64,000 nt of DNA from Phormidium tenue FACHB-886. Lineage in GTDB: Bacteria; Cyanobacteriota; Cyanobacteriia; Elainellales; Elainellaceae. Within the stretch, counting starts at the first letter, position 1; the number at the start of each line of letters is the position of its first letter. The notes under the pieces were generated by a model. The model saw only the letters and a list, made by a program, of their open reading frames with translations, was not told the origin of the DNA and made no database searches. A program made the position numbers and the translations under genes. The stretch spans positions 62,001 through 126,000 of the forward strand of contig NZ_JACXWX010000006.1 of the NCBI RefSeq assembly GCF_014764505.1, read 5' to 3'. Shown piece after piece: positions 16,451 to 25,668 of the stretch.

Positions 16451-18202
16451 TTACACCTCCTCGAACAGACGATCGCCCCGATGCAGCCGAGCTGCCATCT
16501 GATATGTCTGCTCTTGGGATCGCAGGGTGGGTGCGTGAGCCGCCAGATACCGAGCGGTTGCCACCAACACATGCACCCCTTCTGGAGCATCACTTAGCCA
16601 CCCATACAGGCGGAAGGCTGCTTCCAGCGACTGAATCACATGAAAATCGCGGTTCTCGCGCAGCATCAGCTTACCCAGCACTGCCATCAACTGCTGCGGC
16701 TTGCCGCCGCTGTAGAGATATTGCGCCACCAGTCGCCCAACTTCATTCACCTGCTGCTGGCGATCGAGTAGTGCAGGCAGCTGTTGCAGAAGTGCTTCTG
16801 GCTCGGCAACCGTCTCTTTTGGATCGGGTAAACGCGCAGGCGGCACATTAAGAAATCGATTCAGATACACGCTCATTGCTGCATCAAACACGCCACGCAG
16901 CAGTTCGAGTGTTGGTTGCCGCCGCAAGCCCTGCTGAACTGCATTGGCAAAGGTAAACGGGTGATGCGCCGAATTCCAATCGCCATGGTCGTTATTAGTA
17001 TTAAACCGAGCCACCCGCAGGGCAGCCGCATAAGTCACAGTGCCAGCAAGCTGCTCCTCAGTGCAGCCACTCCTCAAGGCTGCCAGGAGGGCTTCAACGA
17101 TCGCCTCTGGGTCTTCACCCAGTAGAATTGGCACTAGCTCTGCTTGTCCGCTCCAAGCGCCTCGGTCTGGCTGTCCTGCTTCTAGCGCAGCAGGCAACTG
17201 CTCGAACGCTGTCTCTAAAATTGTCACCAAGTCTACTGGATATCGCCAAGCGCTTGATTCTTCCATACGGGTTGCATTTGCTAAACCGGACACTAGGCTC
17301 GCTAGTGTAGATTCTGCCGTTTGCCAGCCTACATCCAGCGCTTCTAAGGCTTTGTTAATGAAATCAAGCGTGTGTCCGCCATCCAGGTATCGATGGTCGG
17401 TGGCAGCCGCAAATAACATTTCGGCAATCTGCGATCGCGACATTTCGCAGCGCACTGCGGTCAGCAAACACCGCTCGGCGGCTTCAGCATCGCGTCGTTC
17501 AATGAACTGTCGGAACCAAGTTTTTAAGGTTTGGAACTCCACCTCTGCATTAGGCAGTGGCTGCACCCGGAAATGAGGCGGGGCATCGGCGCTGTCTCTT
17601 GCAACAGCAGCAAGCCCCTGATATAGCGCGCGGGGACGATCTTCGGCATCTAGGTAGGGCAGCAAGTTCATCAGACAGGTGAGGATCGTTAGCCCTGTAT
17701 CCCAGCCTGCTTTGCTGTAGCGCGTTCCAAATGCCAGCCCAACTTGAAAGGGTTCTGCAGGGGCAACGCCTAAATCAAGCAAAGCAATCACCGATTTGGC
17801 GATCACCAGCGAAATTCCCTGCTCTAAGCCGTCCTGCAAACGCTGCTGATGATGCAGATGCGGATCGACTTGAGGCGATAGATCCAGCCAAATTTCTCCA
17901 TCTCGGATTTCTACTGGAAACGATCGCACATCATCTGCCCAAGCGTCAAACGTGCCGCCGCTTGCCAGGTCAAAACGGGCATAGTGCCAGGGGCAAGTAA
18001 GGATACCGTCTTTGCAGACGCTGCCGTGCAAGGGAAACCCCATATGGGGACAGCGATTGTCGATCGCATAGACACGCTCGTTGCTATAGAACAGGGCAAT
18101 GGTTTGCCCGTTTAGATGAACGAGCAAATTGCCTTTTGTCTGAAGTTCCGTTAGGGTTGCTGCCCGAAGGAGATGGGCTGCAGGAGATGAAATATAAGTC
18201 AT
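16451..18202 (-). CDS. Rieske [2Fe-2S] protein with long helical C-terminal domain
   Basis: 583 residues. Residues 10-110 are a Rieske ferredoxin-like domain with both cluster motifs, CPHMGFPLHG and CPWHYARFD, so it should bind a [2Fe-2S] cluster through two Cys and two His. The remaining ~470 residues are predicted mostly helical (Ala/Leu-rich), with no catalytic non-haem iron motif of ring-hydroxylating oxygenases visible. It contains short His-bearing segments such as DHRYLDGGHTLDFINKAL and SAHHPFTFANAVQ. Its reaction is unknown; I infer electron transfer to, or metal binding by, the C-terminal part. No signal peptide. A DUF2834 remnant lies upstream. Confidence 0.85.
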   Translation of the reverse strand: MTYISSPAAHLLRAATLTELQTKGNLLVHLNGQTIALFYSNERVYAIDNRCPHMGFPLHGSVCKDGILTCPWHYARFDLASGGTFDAWADDVRSFPVEIRDGEIWLDLSPQVDPHLHHQQRLQDGLEQGISLVIAKSVIALLDLGVAPAEPFQVGLAFGTRYSKAGWDTGLTILTCLMNLLPYLDAEDRPRALYQGLAAVARDSADAPPHFRVQPLPNAEVEFQTLKTWFRQFIERRDAEAAERCLLTAVRCEMSRSQIAEMLFAAATDHRYLDGGHTLDFINKALEALDVGWQTAESTLASLVSGLANATRMEESSAWRYPVDLVTILETAFEQLPAALEAGQPDRGAWSGQAELVPILLGEDPEAIVEALLAALRSGCTEEQLAGTVTYAAALRVARFNTNNDHGDWNSAHHPFTFANAVQQGLRRQPTLELLRGVFDAAMSVYLNRFLNVPPARLPDPKETVAEPEALLQQLPALLDRQQQVNEVGRLVAQYLYSGGKPQQLMAVLGKLMLRENRDFHVIQSLEAAFRLYGWLSDAPEGVHVLVATARYLAAHAPTLRSQEQTYQMAARLHRGDRLFEEV

Positions 18203-18272
18203 GTTTTCTAAAGCAAAATCTTTAGAAACGATCGTAAGGAAGCTAACCTACTTTGTAAAGACTTTTCTTTAA

Positions 18273-18464
18273 TTTCTTAATGTAACTATTGCGATCGCCT
18301 TTCTTTACTTCGCATGGGTTGATCTGAAACGGCTGGGAGTTTCTCAGCGGTGGCTGCTCGTCTATATTGGGCTAACCTTTAGAGTTGGGCTTTCCTGCGC
18401 TTTGCCGTTCTTCCTGTACCACCGAGAACAGCAATTGGAACAGAAAGTGCTGAGTCTGGGGTGA
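18273..18464 (+). pseudogene. C-terminal remnant of a DUF2834-like membrane protein
   Basis: After an in-frame TAA at 18270 the plus strand is open to TGA 18462-18464 with no ATG or GTG start in the first part. The translation contains AFLYFAWVDLKRLGV and YIGLTFRVGLSCALPFFLYH and ends in a Gln/Glu-rich tail. This resembles the last half of small DUF2834 membrane proteins, which end in PLFLYLR-type helices. The N-terminal half is absent, so I call it a truncated gene. The family match is from memory. Confidence 0.5.
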
Positions 18465-18584
18465 TCACTCAATAGACTCAGAGGATTCAAAGCATTGCTG
18501 CTTTGTCAAGATGTGAACACAATCTCCACTGAGCTTTTTGTCAAGATAAAGAAGAAAAAAGAAAGCATTGAGGTAACAACCGCG

Positions 18585-19346
18585 ATGGTGGAGTCGCAAC
18601 CCGGTCGCTCGGTGGAATTAATGACCGAGTCAGCTCAAATGTTCGAAGAAGTCTTGGCAACCGCTGAAAAGCCTCATCCCCTAGAGCAGCTTCAGAACGC
18701 CCTCAAAAATATCTATTTTGTCAGTGGACTCGGTGCAGACGAGCGCGTCTTCCGGCTGCTGAAATTTGAGGGTTATCAACCCGTTCACATTCGTTGGCTA
18801 GATCCAGAACCCGGCGAGCCTATCGAGTGCTACGCCAAACGGCTCACTGCCCAAATCAAATCCGATCGCCCGATTATCGTGGCGCTATCATTTGGTGGCA
18901 TGATTGCGGTTGAGATCGCAAAGCAGATCGAAGTCGAAAAAGTTATCTTGATCTCCAGCGTCAAAGATAAATTTGAAGTCCCGCCTTACTTCCGAATGTT
19001 TCGCTGGCTACCGCTCCACCGCATCTTCCCCTTTAAAAGCTTGCTCTGGATCGAGTATTGGTTTGCCTACTGGTTCTTTAGTCTGGAAACGAGCGATGAG
19101 CGCAAGCTTCTCAAAGCGATTCTGCTAGACAGTGATGCTCACTTCATCAAATGGGCGGTTCACAAAGTTGTTACCTGGAAAAACGAAACTATCCCCGACA
19201 ACCTTTATCACATTCACGGGTTGAACGATCGCATCTTCCCGATTCACTTTGTCCAACCCGATTTCACGCTAACAAAGAGTGGTCACTTTATGATCATGAA
19301 CCGAGCCGTCCAAGTGTCAGAGCTTATTCAGAAGATCATCAACTAA
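18585..19346 (+). CDS. Alpha/beta hydrolase
   Basis: 253 residues from ATG 18585, which is preceded by GAGGT at 10 bases; the frame also extends upstream to a TTG at 18495 without support. The fold signs are NIYFVSGLGADERVF (oxyanion loop), VALSFGGMIAVEIA (nucleophile Ser), HIHGLNDRIFPI (Asp) and TKSGHFMIMNRA (His). The nucleophile elbow is S-F-G-G without the usual preceding Gly (L-S-F-G-G). Substrate unknown. The gene is convergent with ilvD across a bidirectional terminator. Confidence 0.82.
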   Translation: MVESQPGRSVELMTESAQMFEEVLATAEKPHPLEQLQNALKNIYFVSGLGADERVFRLLKFEGYQPVHIRWLDPEPGEPIECYAKRLTAQIKSDRPIIVALSFGGMIAVEIAKQIEVEKVILISSVKDKFEVPPYFRMFRWLPLHRIFPFKSLLWIEYWFAYWFFSLETSDERKLLKAILLDSDAHFIKWAVHKVVTWKNETIPDNLYHIHGLNDRIFPIHFVQPDFTLTKSGHFMIMNRAVQVSELIQKIIN

Positions 19347-19389
19347 GCGCGTCTAATTCTAATTTAGGGTGCGAAAATTTCCCTGTACA

Positions 19390-19426
19390 TTTTTTGCAAG
19401 CCAGCCTTTGCGCGGCTTGCAAAAAA
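19390..19426. terminator. Bidirectional intrinsic terminator
   Basis: TTTTTTGCAAGCC (19390-19402) pairs with GGCTTGCAAAAAA (19414-19426) over 11 bases. A T-run at each end lets it serve both the plus-strand hydrolase and the minus-strand ilvD gene. Confidence 0.85.
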
Positions 19427-19492
19427 TTATTTAGCTGAATTTCAGTACAGAATTTCAGCCCATGCTGTAAGCCTGACGAAGCAGAGCAGCCC

Positions 19493-21175
19493 CTACAGAT
19501 TTCGATCGGTCACAGCCCCCAAACTGCTCGACGATACCAGCTTCGCGTACTTTGCTAAAACTCCCCTCGTATAGCGTGGCGCAGGCGGTTGCCACTGGGT
19601 GCGCCGTTGAGCTAGCTCTTCATCTGACACGTTTAGCTGAAGCAGACGCGCATCCGCATCAATCGTAATTGAATCTCCTTCTTGCACCAAGGCGATCGTG
19701 CCGCCCACAAATGCTTCCGGTGCAACATGCCCTACTACCATGCCATACGTGCCGCCGGAAAAACGCCCGTCGGTAATTAGCCCCACCGAATCTCCCAGTC
19801 CTGCGCCAATAATGGCAGACGTAGGCGCCAGCATCTCCCGCATTCCGGGTCCGCCTTTGGGTCCTTCATAGCGAACAACCAGCACATCCCCTGCATTGAT
19901 CTTGCCTGCCAAAATTGCATTCAGGCAGGCTTCTTCCGACTCAAACACCCTTGCAGATCCAGTGATTTGTCGCTTCTTGATACCCGTTAGCTTCGCAACC
20001 GAGCCTTCTGTTGCCAAATTGCCACGCAGAATGCCCAAATGTCCTTGCGGATAAATGGGGTTGTTCCATGCCCGAATCACATCCTGCTCGGACGACGGCT
20101 CTTTGGGGACAGACGCTAGCAGCTCAGCGATCGTCTGTCCCGTGATTGTCAAGGCGTCCCCGTGCAGTAGCCCATGTGCCAGCAGCATCTTCATCACTTG
20201 CGGAATCCCGCCTGCTTTGTGCAGATCGGTTGCTACATACCGGCCCGAGGGCTTCAGGTCACACAATACCGGAACGCGGGCGCGAATCATCTCAAAATCA
20301 TCTAGCGTCAGCGGAACGCCAATCGAATGGGCGATCGCCAGCAGGTGCAGCACCGCATTCGTAGAGCCACCCACTGCCATAATCACTGAGATTGCATTCT
20401 CAAACGCTTGCCGCGTCAGAATATCTTTCGGCAGAATTTGCTTCCGGATTGCTTCCACCAGCACCTCGCCTGATTCGGCAGCGCTGATCGCTTTTTCTTC
20501 GTCTTCGGCTGCCATCGTAGACGAATACATCAGGCTCATGCCCATCGCCTCGAATGCAGAAGACATCGTGTTTGCCGTAAACATACCACCGCAAGACCCC
20601 GCCCCCGGGCAGGCACGCTGCTCCACTGCCAGCAGCTCCGTCTCGTCAATCTTGCCCGCGCTAAACTGCCCCACCGCCTCAAACGAACTCACAACGGTTA
20701 GATCTTGCCCATTGTAGTGACCGGGCTTGATCGTGCCGCCATACACGAAGATCGCCGGAATGTTCATCCGTGCCATCGCAATCATCGCACCCGGCATATT
20801 CTTGTCGCAGCCGCCGATCGCCAGCACCCCGTCCATGCTCTGGCCCATACAAGCCGTTTCAATGGAGTCAGCGATCACATCCCGCGACACCAAGGAATAC
20901 TTCATCCCCTCTGTGCCCATCGAAATGCCATCGCTGATCGTAATCGTGCCAAATAGCTGCGGCATTCCGCCTGCCGCCCGAACGCTGGCTTCAGCCCGTT
21001 TTGCTAATCCATCAATGCCCATGTTGCAGGGCGTAATCGTGCTGAAGCCATTAGCAATCCCCACGATCGGCTTGCTAAAATCTTCGTCCTTAAACCCGAC
21101 TGCCCGCAGCATGGCGCGGTTGGGCGACCGCTGGACTCCCTGCGTCACTGCTTGGCTTCTGCGATTCTCCGACAT
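19493..21175 (-). CDS. ilvD: Dihydroxy-acid dehydratase
   Basis: 560 residues, the usual length. It dehydrates 2,3-dihydroxy-isovalerate and 2,3-dihydroxy-3-methylvalerate in valine, isoleucine and leucine synthesis, in the cytoplasm. Iron-sulfur and metal-binding motifs are all present: [37 protein letters not shown] and [20 protein letters not shown]. It stands alone; the upstream region holds the short palindrome GGGCACTGTGCCC at 21244-21256, 69 bases before the start, which could be regulatory. Confidence 0.97.
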   Translation of the reverse strand: MSENRRSQAVTQGVQRSPNRAMLRAVGFKDEDFSKPIVGIANGFSTITPCNMGIDGLAKRAEASVRAAGGMPQLFGTITISDGISMGTEGMKYSLVSRDVIADSIETACMGQSMDGVLAIGGCDKNMPGAMIAMARMNIPAIFVYGGTIKPGHYNGQDLTVVSSFEAVGQFSAGKIDETELLAVEQRACPGAGSCGGMFTANTMSSAFEAMGMSLMYSSTMAAEDEEKAISAAESGEVLVEAIRKQILPKDILTRQAFENAISVIMAVGGSTNAVLHLLAIAHSIGVPLTLDDFEMIRARVPVLCDLKPSGRYVATDLHKAGGIPQVMKMLLAHGLLHGDALTITGQTIAELLASVPKEPSSEQDVIRAWNNPIYPQGHLGILRGNLATEGSVAKLTGIKKRQITGSARVFESEEACLNAILAGKINAGDVLVVRYEGPKGGPGMREMLAPTSAIIGAGLGDSVGLITDGRFSGGTYGMVVGHVAPEAFVGGTIALVQEGDSITIDADARLLQLNVSDEELAQRRTQWQPPAPRYTRGVLAKYAKLVSSSSLGAVTDRNL

Positions 21176-21509
21176 GTATTCTCCCTCTCACAGTCTCTCA
21201 GGATCGAGTGGCGTTTCTATTCATGCGGTTAACCTTTTGAAAAGGGCACTGTGCCCCCTTTCCAAAAAATCACTAACAGCTTAAAACATGACCCAGAGTC
21301 CTAATCATATCGCTCTGGCTGCCCAACCATTCAGCTTTATCAAAAACCAAAAAGCGACAAATTGTTGAAATTAAAACTCATACAAAATCAACAGTCGCAT
21401 AGCCTCTATGATTAGAAAACTTAAGCTCCTAAACCTGAAGACTCTTCCTCACATTTAGGGAACGCTAACGCTATTGCACCTTCTTACCTACAATCTGAGC
21501 CTGTCTACT

Positions 21510-22349
21510 ATGTATGTTGAGGAACTGCTGAATCGCTATGCCATTGGTGAAAGAAATTTTCAGGAAGTTGCAATTGTTGGGGTCAACTTAAGTGGAAAAG
21601 ACCTACGAGGTATTGATCTTCGGCGGGCAAACCTAAGTCAGGCGATTCTGCGGGGAGCAGATCTAAGTTCGGCAAATCTGCGGGAAGCAAAATTGTCTGG
21701 CGCTGACTTGAGCCAATCCAGCTTAGTAGAAGCCAACCTCATTAGTGCTGACCTGACCCAGGCAAACCTCTACGAAGCGGATTTGAGCCGAGCGGGGCTA
21801 CGTGGCACTAAGCTGATCTCAGCCAACCTCAATCGAGCAAATCTACCTGAAGCAAACCTCGGAGAAGCAAACCTCGCTCAAGCAAACCTCTGTGATACAA
21901 ACCTAACCAACGCCAGCCTACATCGCGCTAAGCTGATTGGCATTGACCTCAGCAGGGCTATCTTAGAAAGCGCCAACCTCTCAAATGCTGTGCTCAGCGG
22001 TGCAACTCTCGAAGGAACAAACCTAGTCGGTGCTTTCTTACATGGCGCCAATCTAGAAGAAGCTGATCTACGCGAAGCCGACTTGAGTCGGGCACGGCTG
22101 ATCGGCGCTAACATGATCAACACCAATCTGAGTCAGGTGAATGGCAGAGGTGTGAACCTGAGCTGGGCCTCGCTGCGGGGAGCTAATTTGCGCCGCGCTA
22201 ACCTCTACCGCGCTAATCTAAGCTGGGCAAACTTGAGCGAATCTGACCTAAGTGAGGCGGTGTTGATTAGTGCCAACATGAATCAAACAAATCTACACAA
22301 AGCCGACTTGATGGGAACTCTAATGCCAAGTGGGGCAACCCACCAATAG
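21510..22349 (+). CDS. Pentapeptide-repeat protein
   Basis: 279 residues from ATG 21510 (MYVEELLNRYAIGERNF); the frame extends to a TTG at 21474 without support. After about 35 residues the protein is almost wholly A(D/N)LXX repeats (for example NLSQAILRGADLSSANLREA), which form a right-handed quadrilateral beta helix. No extra domain or signal peptide is seen. Cyanobacteria have many such proteins, most without known function. A second member with similar architecture is at 40753. The neighbouring genes give no clue. Confidence 0.9.
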   Translation: MYVEELLNRYAIGERNFQEVAIVGVNLSGKDLRGIDLRRANLSQAILRGADLSSANLREAKLSGADLSQSSLVEANLISADLTQANLYEADLSRAGLRGTKLISANLNRANLPEANLGEANLAQANLCDTNLTNASLHRAKLIGIDLSRAILESANLSNAVLSGATLEGTNLVGAFLHGANLEEADLREADLSRARLIGANMINTNLSQVNGRGVNLSWASLRGANLRRANLYRANLSWANLSESDLSEAVLISANMNQTNLHKADLMGTLMPSGATHQ

Positions 22350-22400
22350 CGCGATGCAGAACCGCCATCTGGGCGTAGAGAATGCTTTTCCGCCCAGTTT

Positions 22401-22430
22401 GCCTATCTACCACTAGCCTATCTACCACTA
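22401..22430. repeat. 15-bp tandem duplication covering a stop codon
   Basis: GCCTATCTACCACTA at 22401-22415 is repeated at 22416-22430. The second copy contains the stop codon (22418-22420, minus strand) and the last three sense codons of the secreted protein gene; the first copy lies in its 3' flank. Confidence 0.9.
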
Positions 22431-22780
22431 AGTGAGTCGCGGGAAAGTGACTGCAATTGGTAGTCCACCGCTCTCACGTAGCCCGCGTCATCAATTGCGC
22501 TAGCTGGCAAACGATTTGTAGCGATCGCCCCTCTTACCAAATCTTCAGCGCTTACTCGTCCTAACGTATAGTCATTAGACAAAGTAGCAAATCTAGGAAT
22601 GCCTTCGTCATGCAGGAACCCTTGGTAAGCCAGCGATACAAGGTCGAAAGGGGTAACAGAAGGGGTTGCGATCGTGCTACGGATAGGCGTTGTTACTGCT
22701 GTCACGTCTGCTCTCACCACAGGGGTAATTGCAACCGTTAAAAGTAGAGCCGACAGACTAGCCAAAGTTACGCGTTTCAT
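22418..22780 (-). CDS. Secreted conserved cyanobacterial protein
   Basis: 120 residues. Residues 1-24 (MKRVTLASLSALLLTVAITP with VVRA) are a signal peptide with a likely cleavage after the Ala of RADV. The mature part has a Thr/Pro-rich linker, then TPFDLVSLAYQGFLHDEGI and LVRGAIATNRLPASAIDD, which looks like a small helical domain seen in other cyanobacterial exported proteins. Function unknown. The stop codon lies in a tandem repeat. Confidence 0.8.
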   Translation of the reverse strand: MKRVTLASLSALLLTVAITPVVRADVTAVTTPIRSTIATPSVTPFDLVSLAYQGFLHDEGIPRFATLSNDYTLGRVSAEDLVRGAIATNRLPASAIDDAGYVRAVDYQLQSLSRDSLSGR

Positions 22781-23380
22781 AAAAACTAAGCTCCTGTAGT
22801 GAACTAGAGAATTTCAGCGAGAGCAGGCTTAAACATTGTGGCGTGTTTGGTGCTCTCAACCTGACTTCTTTAGAATCGAACAGGCAGCTTAATTCCCTAT
22901 GAGAGCTTTCTAAGCGGCACTTAAAAGATAAATGAGAAATAGATTAGGAGTGGAAATAGATTAAGAGCGTTGCACTCGCATGAATGCTCCTTCGGTGCCA
23001 TTTGATATGAACTTCGCAGTTCTGGGCAATCTTATAGATGAAAATTAAACTTGCCAATGCTGTGTTGGTTGTAGTTAAAGTCGCTTGAAATCAAAGTTCC
23101 AGATGTATCGCTGAGACATTTCTGAGCCTTACCTTAAAATTTTTCACAGTGGTACTTTTGCAATTCTGTTGAAAATTCGCTTAATCTGAAGTGAATCTGT
23201 TTAGGTGCATGTCGCCTTTTTGAGTGGTCGATTGTTGTAAGGATTTATTTCTCTATAAAAACCTGACCTACTGCCAAACAAAACAGTGCTCTTCAAGCTG
23301 ATTCAAGCTAATTCTTTTAAGCTGTCTGCTGCAACCCCAGTTGCTCCGCGTTTTGCAGATCCTTCACCCGCAGGTGGTCT
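22781..23380. other. Long intergenic region upstream of pilT2
   Basis: 600 bases between divergent genes without a credible gene. The part near pilT2 has the near-repeat AAGCTGATTCAAGCTAATTC around 23295. The promoters of both flanking genes should lie here; no clear regulator site is visible. Confidence 0.5.
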
Positions 23381-24778
23381 ATGACAGATTCCCAACGTCC
23401 CCCCACGCCGCCATCTACCCGCGTACCCCCTCCACCCGGACGGATGTCCGGACTGCCCAATGCCGGGTCGTCAAACTCATCTATGGCAAGCCAGTCTTCG
23501 TCAGAAGCAACCCGGCAGCTGTCGTCAGCGGCAATTCCAATGCCGCCTGTGAGTGGTGCAGCACCGCCACCCGGAAACGCTGCTGCGGCTGGCAAACCTG
23601 CTTCTCCTGCCTCAGCAATGGGCAGACCTGCCGCCCCACCGCCACCTGCACGGATGGCTGCCCCGCCTGCCCCACCGCAGTCCCGCGCCGCAGCTCGCAT
23701 CCCAAAACCCAGCTCTGGGCATCCCACAATGGAGCAATTGGTGCGGGAAGCTTATGATAAAGGCTTCTCAGATATCCATGTGGGCGTGGGTGAGGTGCCG
23801 CGCTTCCGTAACCGGGGCGAAATCGATGTCACCGACTACCCCGGCACTGATAAAGAAACATTTTTTAGCTGGCTGAAAGAAATCCTCAGTGATGCCGATA
23901 TTCAGCGCTTTCAAGACACCTTAGACTATGATGGCGCGACCCAGTATGAATTTGCACGGGTGCGGATCAACATCTTTGACTCCCTACGCGGACCTGCAAT
24001 GGTAATGCGTTTGATTCCGCTGAAGATCTTAACGATGGAGCAGCTCAACCTGCCGCCCGTCTTCCGAGATATCTGCCATTATCACAAGGGTTTAATCCTG
24101 ATTACTGGACCTACAGGTTCTGGTAAATCCACCACAATGGCAGCGATGATCGACTACATCAACAGCGAGATGCCTAAAAACATTATTACGATTGAAGACC
24201 CGATCGAATTTGTGCATCAAAGCAAAAAGTCGTTGATTAAGCAGCGTGAAGTTGGCATTCACACTACCCAGTTTGACAAAGCCCTCAAAGCCTCACTGCG
24301 GGAAGACCCAGACATTATTCTGGTGGGCGAAATGCGGGACAAAGAAACCGTCAACACTGCGCTGAAAGCCGCACAGACGGGTCATTTGGTCATGGGAACA
24401 CTACACACCAATAGCGCCGTCAAGACGATCGAGCGGATTCTTAGCCTGTACGAGCCGGATCAGCAGGCTCCCATGCGGGTGGCGATCGCCGAATCTTTGG
24501 TCAGCGTCATTGCTCAAGGCTTGTGCCGCACCACCGACGGCAAACGCGCTGCTTTCCATGATATCATGATCAACACCGACGCGATCAAAGACTTCATCCG
24601 GCGCGGCGAAATCGATGAAATTGAAGCCATCATCCCCCGCTGTACCTTCGACGGCATGTGTACGATGAACCAATCGCTTTACAAGCTGTACGAAGCCGGA
24701 CGCATCACCGAGGAAACGGCGCTGGAAATGTCGCCTAAGCCGAACGAAATGGCACAAATCCTGCGCGGCAGAGTGTAG
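23381..24778 (+). CDS. pilT2: Type IV pilus ATPase, PilT2 type
   Basis: 465 residues. The first ~115 are Pro/Ala/Ser-rich and disordered, unlike classical PilT. The rest is a PilT/VirB11 hexameric ATPase: Walker A GPTGSGKST (243-251), the Asp box ITIEDPIEFVHQ, Walker B SLREDPDIILVGEMRD and the His box TGHLVMGTLHTNSA. It should drive pilus retraction at the inner membrane. The retractor core (GFSDIHVGVGEVPRFRNRG) fits the second cyanobacterial paralogue, PilT2, linked in Synechocystis to direction of phototaxis; this assignment is from memory. The KaiB-domain gene follows 100 bases later. Confidence 0.88.
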   Translation: MTDSQRPPTPPSTRVPPPPGRMSGLPNAGSSNSSMASQSSSEATRQLSSAAIPMPPVSGAAPPPGNAAAAGKPASPASAMGRPAAPPPPARMAAPPAPPQSRAAARIPKPSSGHPTMEQLVREAYDKGFSDIHVGVGEVPRFRNRGEIDVTDYPGTDKETFFSWLKEILSDADIQRFQDTLDYDGATQYEFARVRINIFDSLRGPAMVMRLIPLKILTMEQLNLPPVFRDICHYHKGLILITGPTGSGKSTTMAAMIDYINSEMPKNIITIEDPIEFVHQSKKSLIKQREVGIHTTQFDKALKASLREDPDIILVGEMRDKETVNTALKAAQTGHLVMGTLHTNSAVKTIERILSLYEPDQQAPMRVAIAESLVSVIAQGLCRTTDGKRAAFHDIMINTDAIKDFIRRGEIDEIEAIIPRCTFDGMCTMNQSLYKLYEAGRITEETALEMSPKPNEMAQILRGRV

Positions 24779-24878
24779 GAATAGATGAGGGATGAATACA
24801 GCAGGTGGGCGATTGCTAAGCGCTTTTATACAGTCTGGTTCCCCCTAGACTCAAACTTCAAACCCTAAACCCTCCTCA

Positions 24879-25634
24879 ATGTCCTCTTCATCCCTCATTT
24901 CTCATTCTTCATCCTTTAAAGGTATTGCCCTTTTTACGCCGGGTGGAGATTTAATCTACTGTATTGATCCGAAAAAACGAGACCGCTGGCATTTGCAGCT
25001 GTGCGCATCGCTTCAGGACATGTTGGGGTTGGCAGAGCCTCCCCATTTTTTAGTGCCTTGCTACACAGCAACGATCGATCGCTGGCTTGACCCGCGCACC
25101 CAGCAAATTCAAACGTTTGCAGAAGCTAGCCCTCTGGTAATGCGTCATCAGGCGCTGTTGAATGTGTTGTTTGGGGTGGAGGCAGTTTGGCAAGCGGCAA
25201 CCAACCCAGAAGAGGTTTGCGACCCGCTGGTGCTAGAGTCCTATCGCAGCCAGTTTCCAGAACTTTGGCAGGAACACGAGCTGCTGATGCAGTTTCAGCG
25301 AACTGAAGTCCAACCGCTGGCAGCTCAATCGAGCAGTTTATCCTGGTCACTGGTTCAGACGGCTCCTAGCCCACAAGGCTATGTGCTCCGGCTGTTTGTA
25401 GCAGGCAGCAGTGCCGCCACAGAGCAAATTCTCCATCACTTGCATCAGTTATTAGAGCGTTCGCTCCAGCAGCCCTATACCTTGAAGGTGATTGACATTT
25501 ATAAACATCCTGACCAAGCTGAAGCCGACCAGATTACCGCTACGCCTACGCTTGTCAAAGCGTTTCCGCTCCCCATGCGCCGTATCGTTGGGGATTTGTC
25601 TAACGCAAACCGAGTGTTGCAAATTCTGGCATAA
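24879..25634 (+). CDS. Protein with C-terminal KaiB domain
   Basis: 251 residues. Residues 168-251 (YVLRLFVAGSSAATEQI, KVIDIYKHPDQAEADQI, ATPTLVKAFPLPMRRIVGDL) align with KaiB, the fold-switching clock protein, but the sequence ends where the acidic KaiB tail would begin, as in the thioredoxin-like domain of SasA. Residues 15-145 form a separate domain (ALFTPGGDLIYCIDPKKRDR, then TIDRWLDPRTQQIQTFAEA) that I do not recognise. The first 13 residues are Ser-rich. It lies 100 bases after pilT2 on the same strand, so cotranscription is likely. KaiC or another partner is not in the window. Confidence 0.8.
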   Translation: MSSSSLISHSSSFKGIALFTPGGDLIYCIDPKKRDRWHLQLCASLQDMLGLAEPPHFLVPCYTATIDRWLDPRTQQIQTFAEASPLVMRHQALLNVLFGVEAVWQAATNPEEVCDPLVLESYRSQFPELWQEHELLMQFQRTEVQPLAAQSSSLSWSLVQTAPSPQGYVLRLFVAGSSAATEQILHHLHQLLERSLQQPYTLKVIDIYKHPDQAEADQITATPTLVKAFPLPMRRIVGDLSNANRVLQILA

Positions 25635-25668
25635 CGGCGGGAGGGTAGAAGTTTTTAGCTTTCCGCCA

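Noticed and set aside
20055-20717. 220-codon plus-strand open frame
   Set aside because: Antisense to ilvD; Ser/Ile-rich chance translation of a conserved gene.
21244-21256. GGGCACTGTGCCC as an ilvD terminator or operator
   Set aside because: The 1-base centre is too tight for a hairpin and a single 13-base palindrome is weak evidence; it is only mentioned with ilvD.
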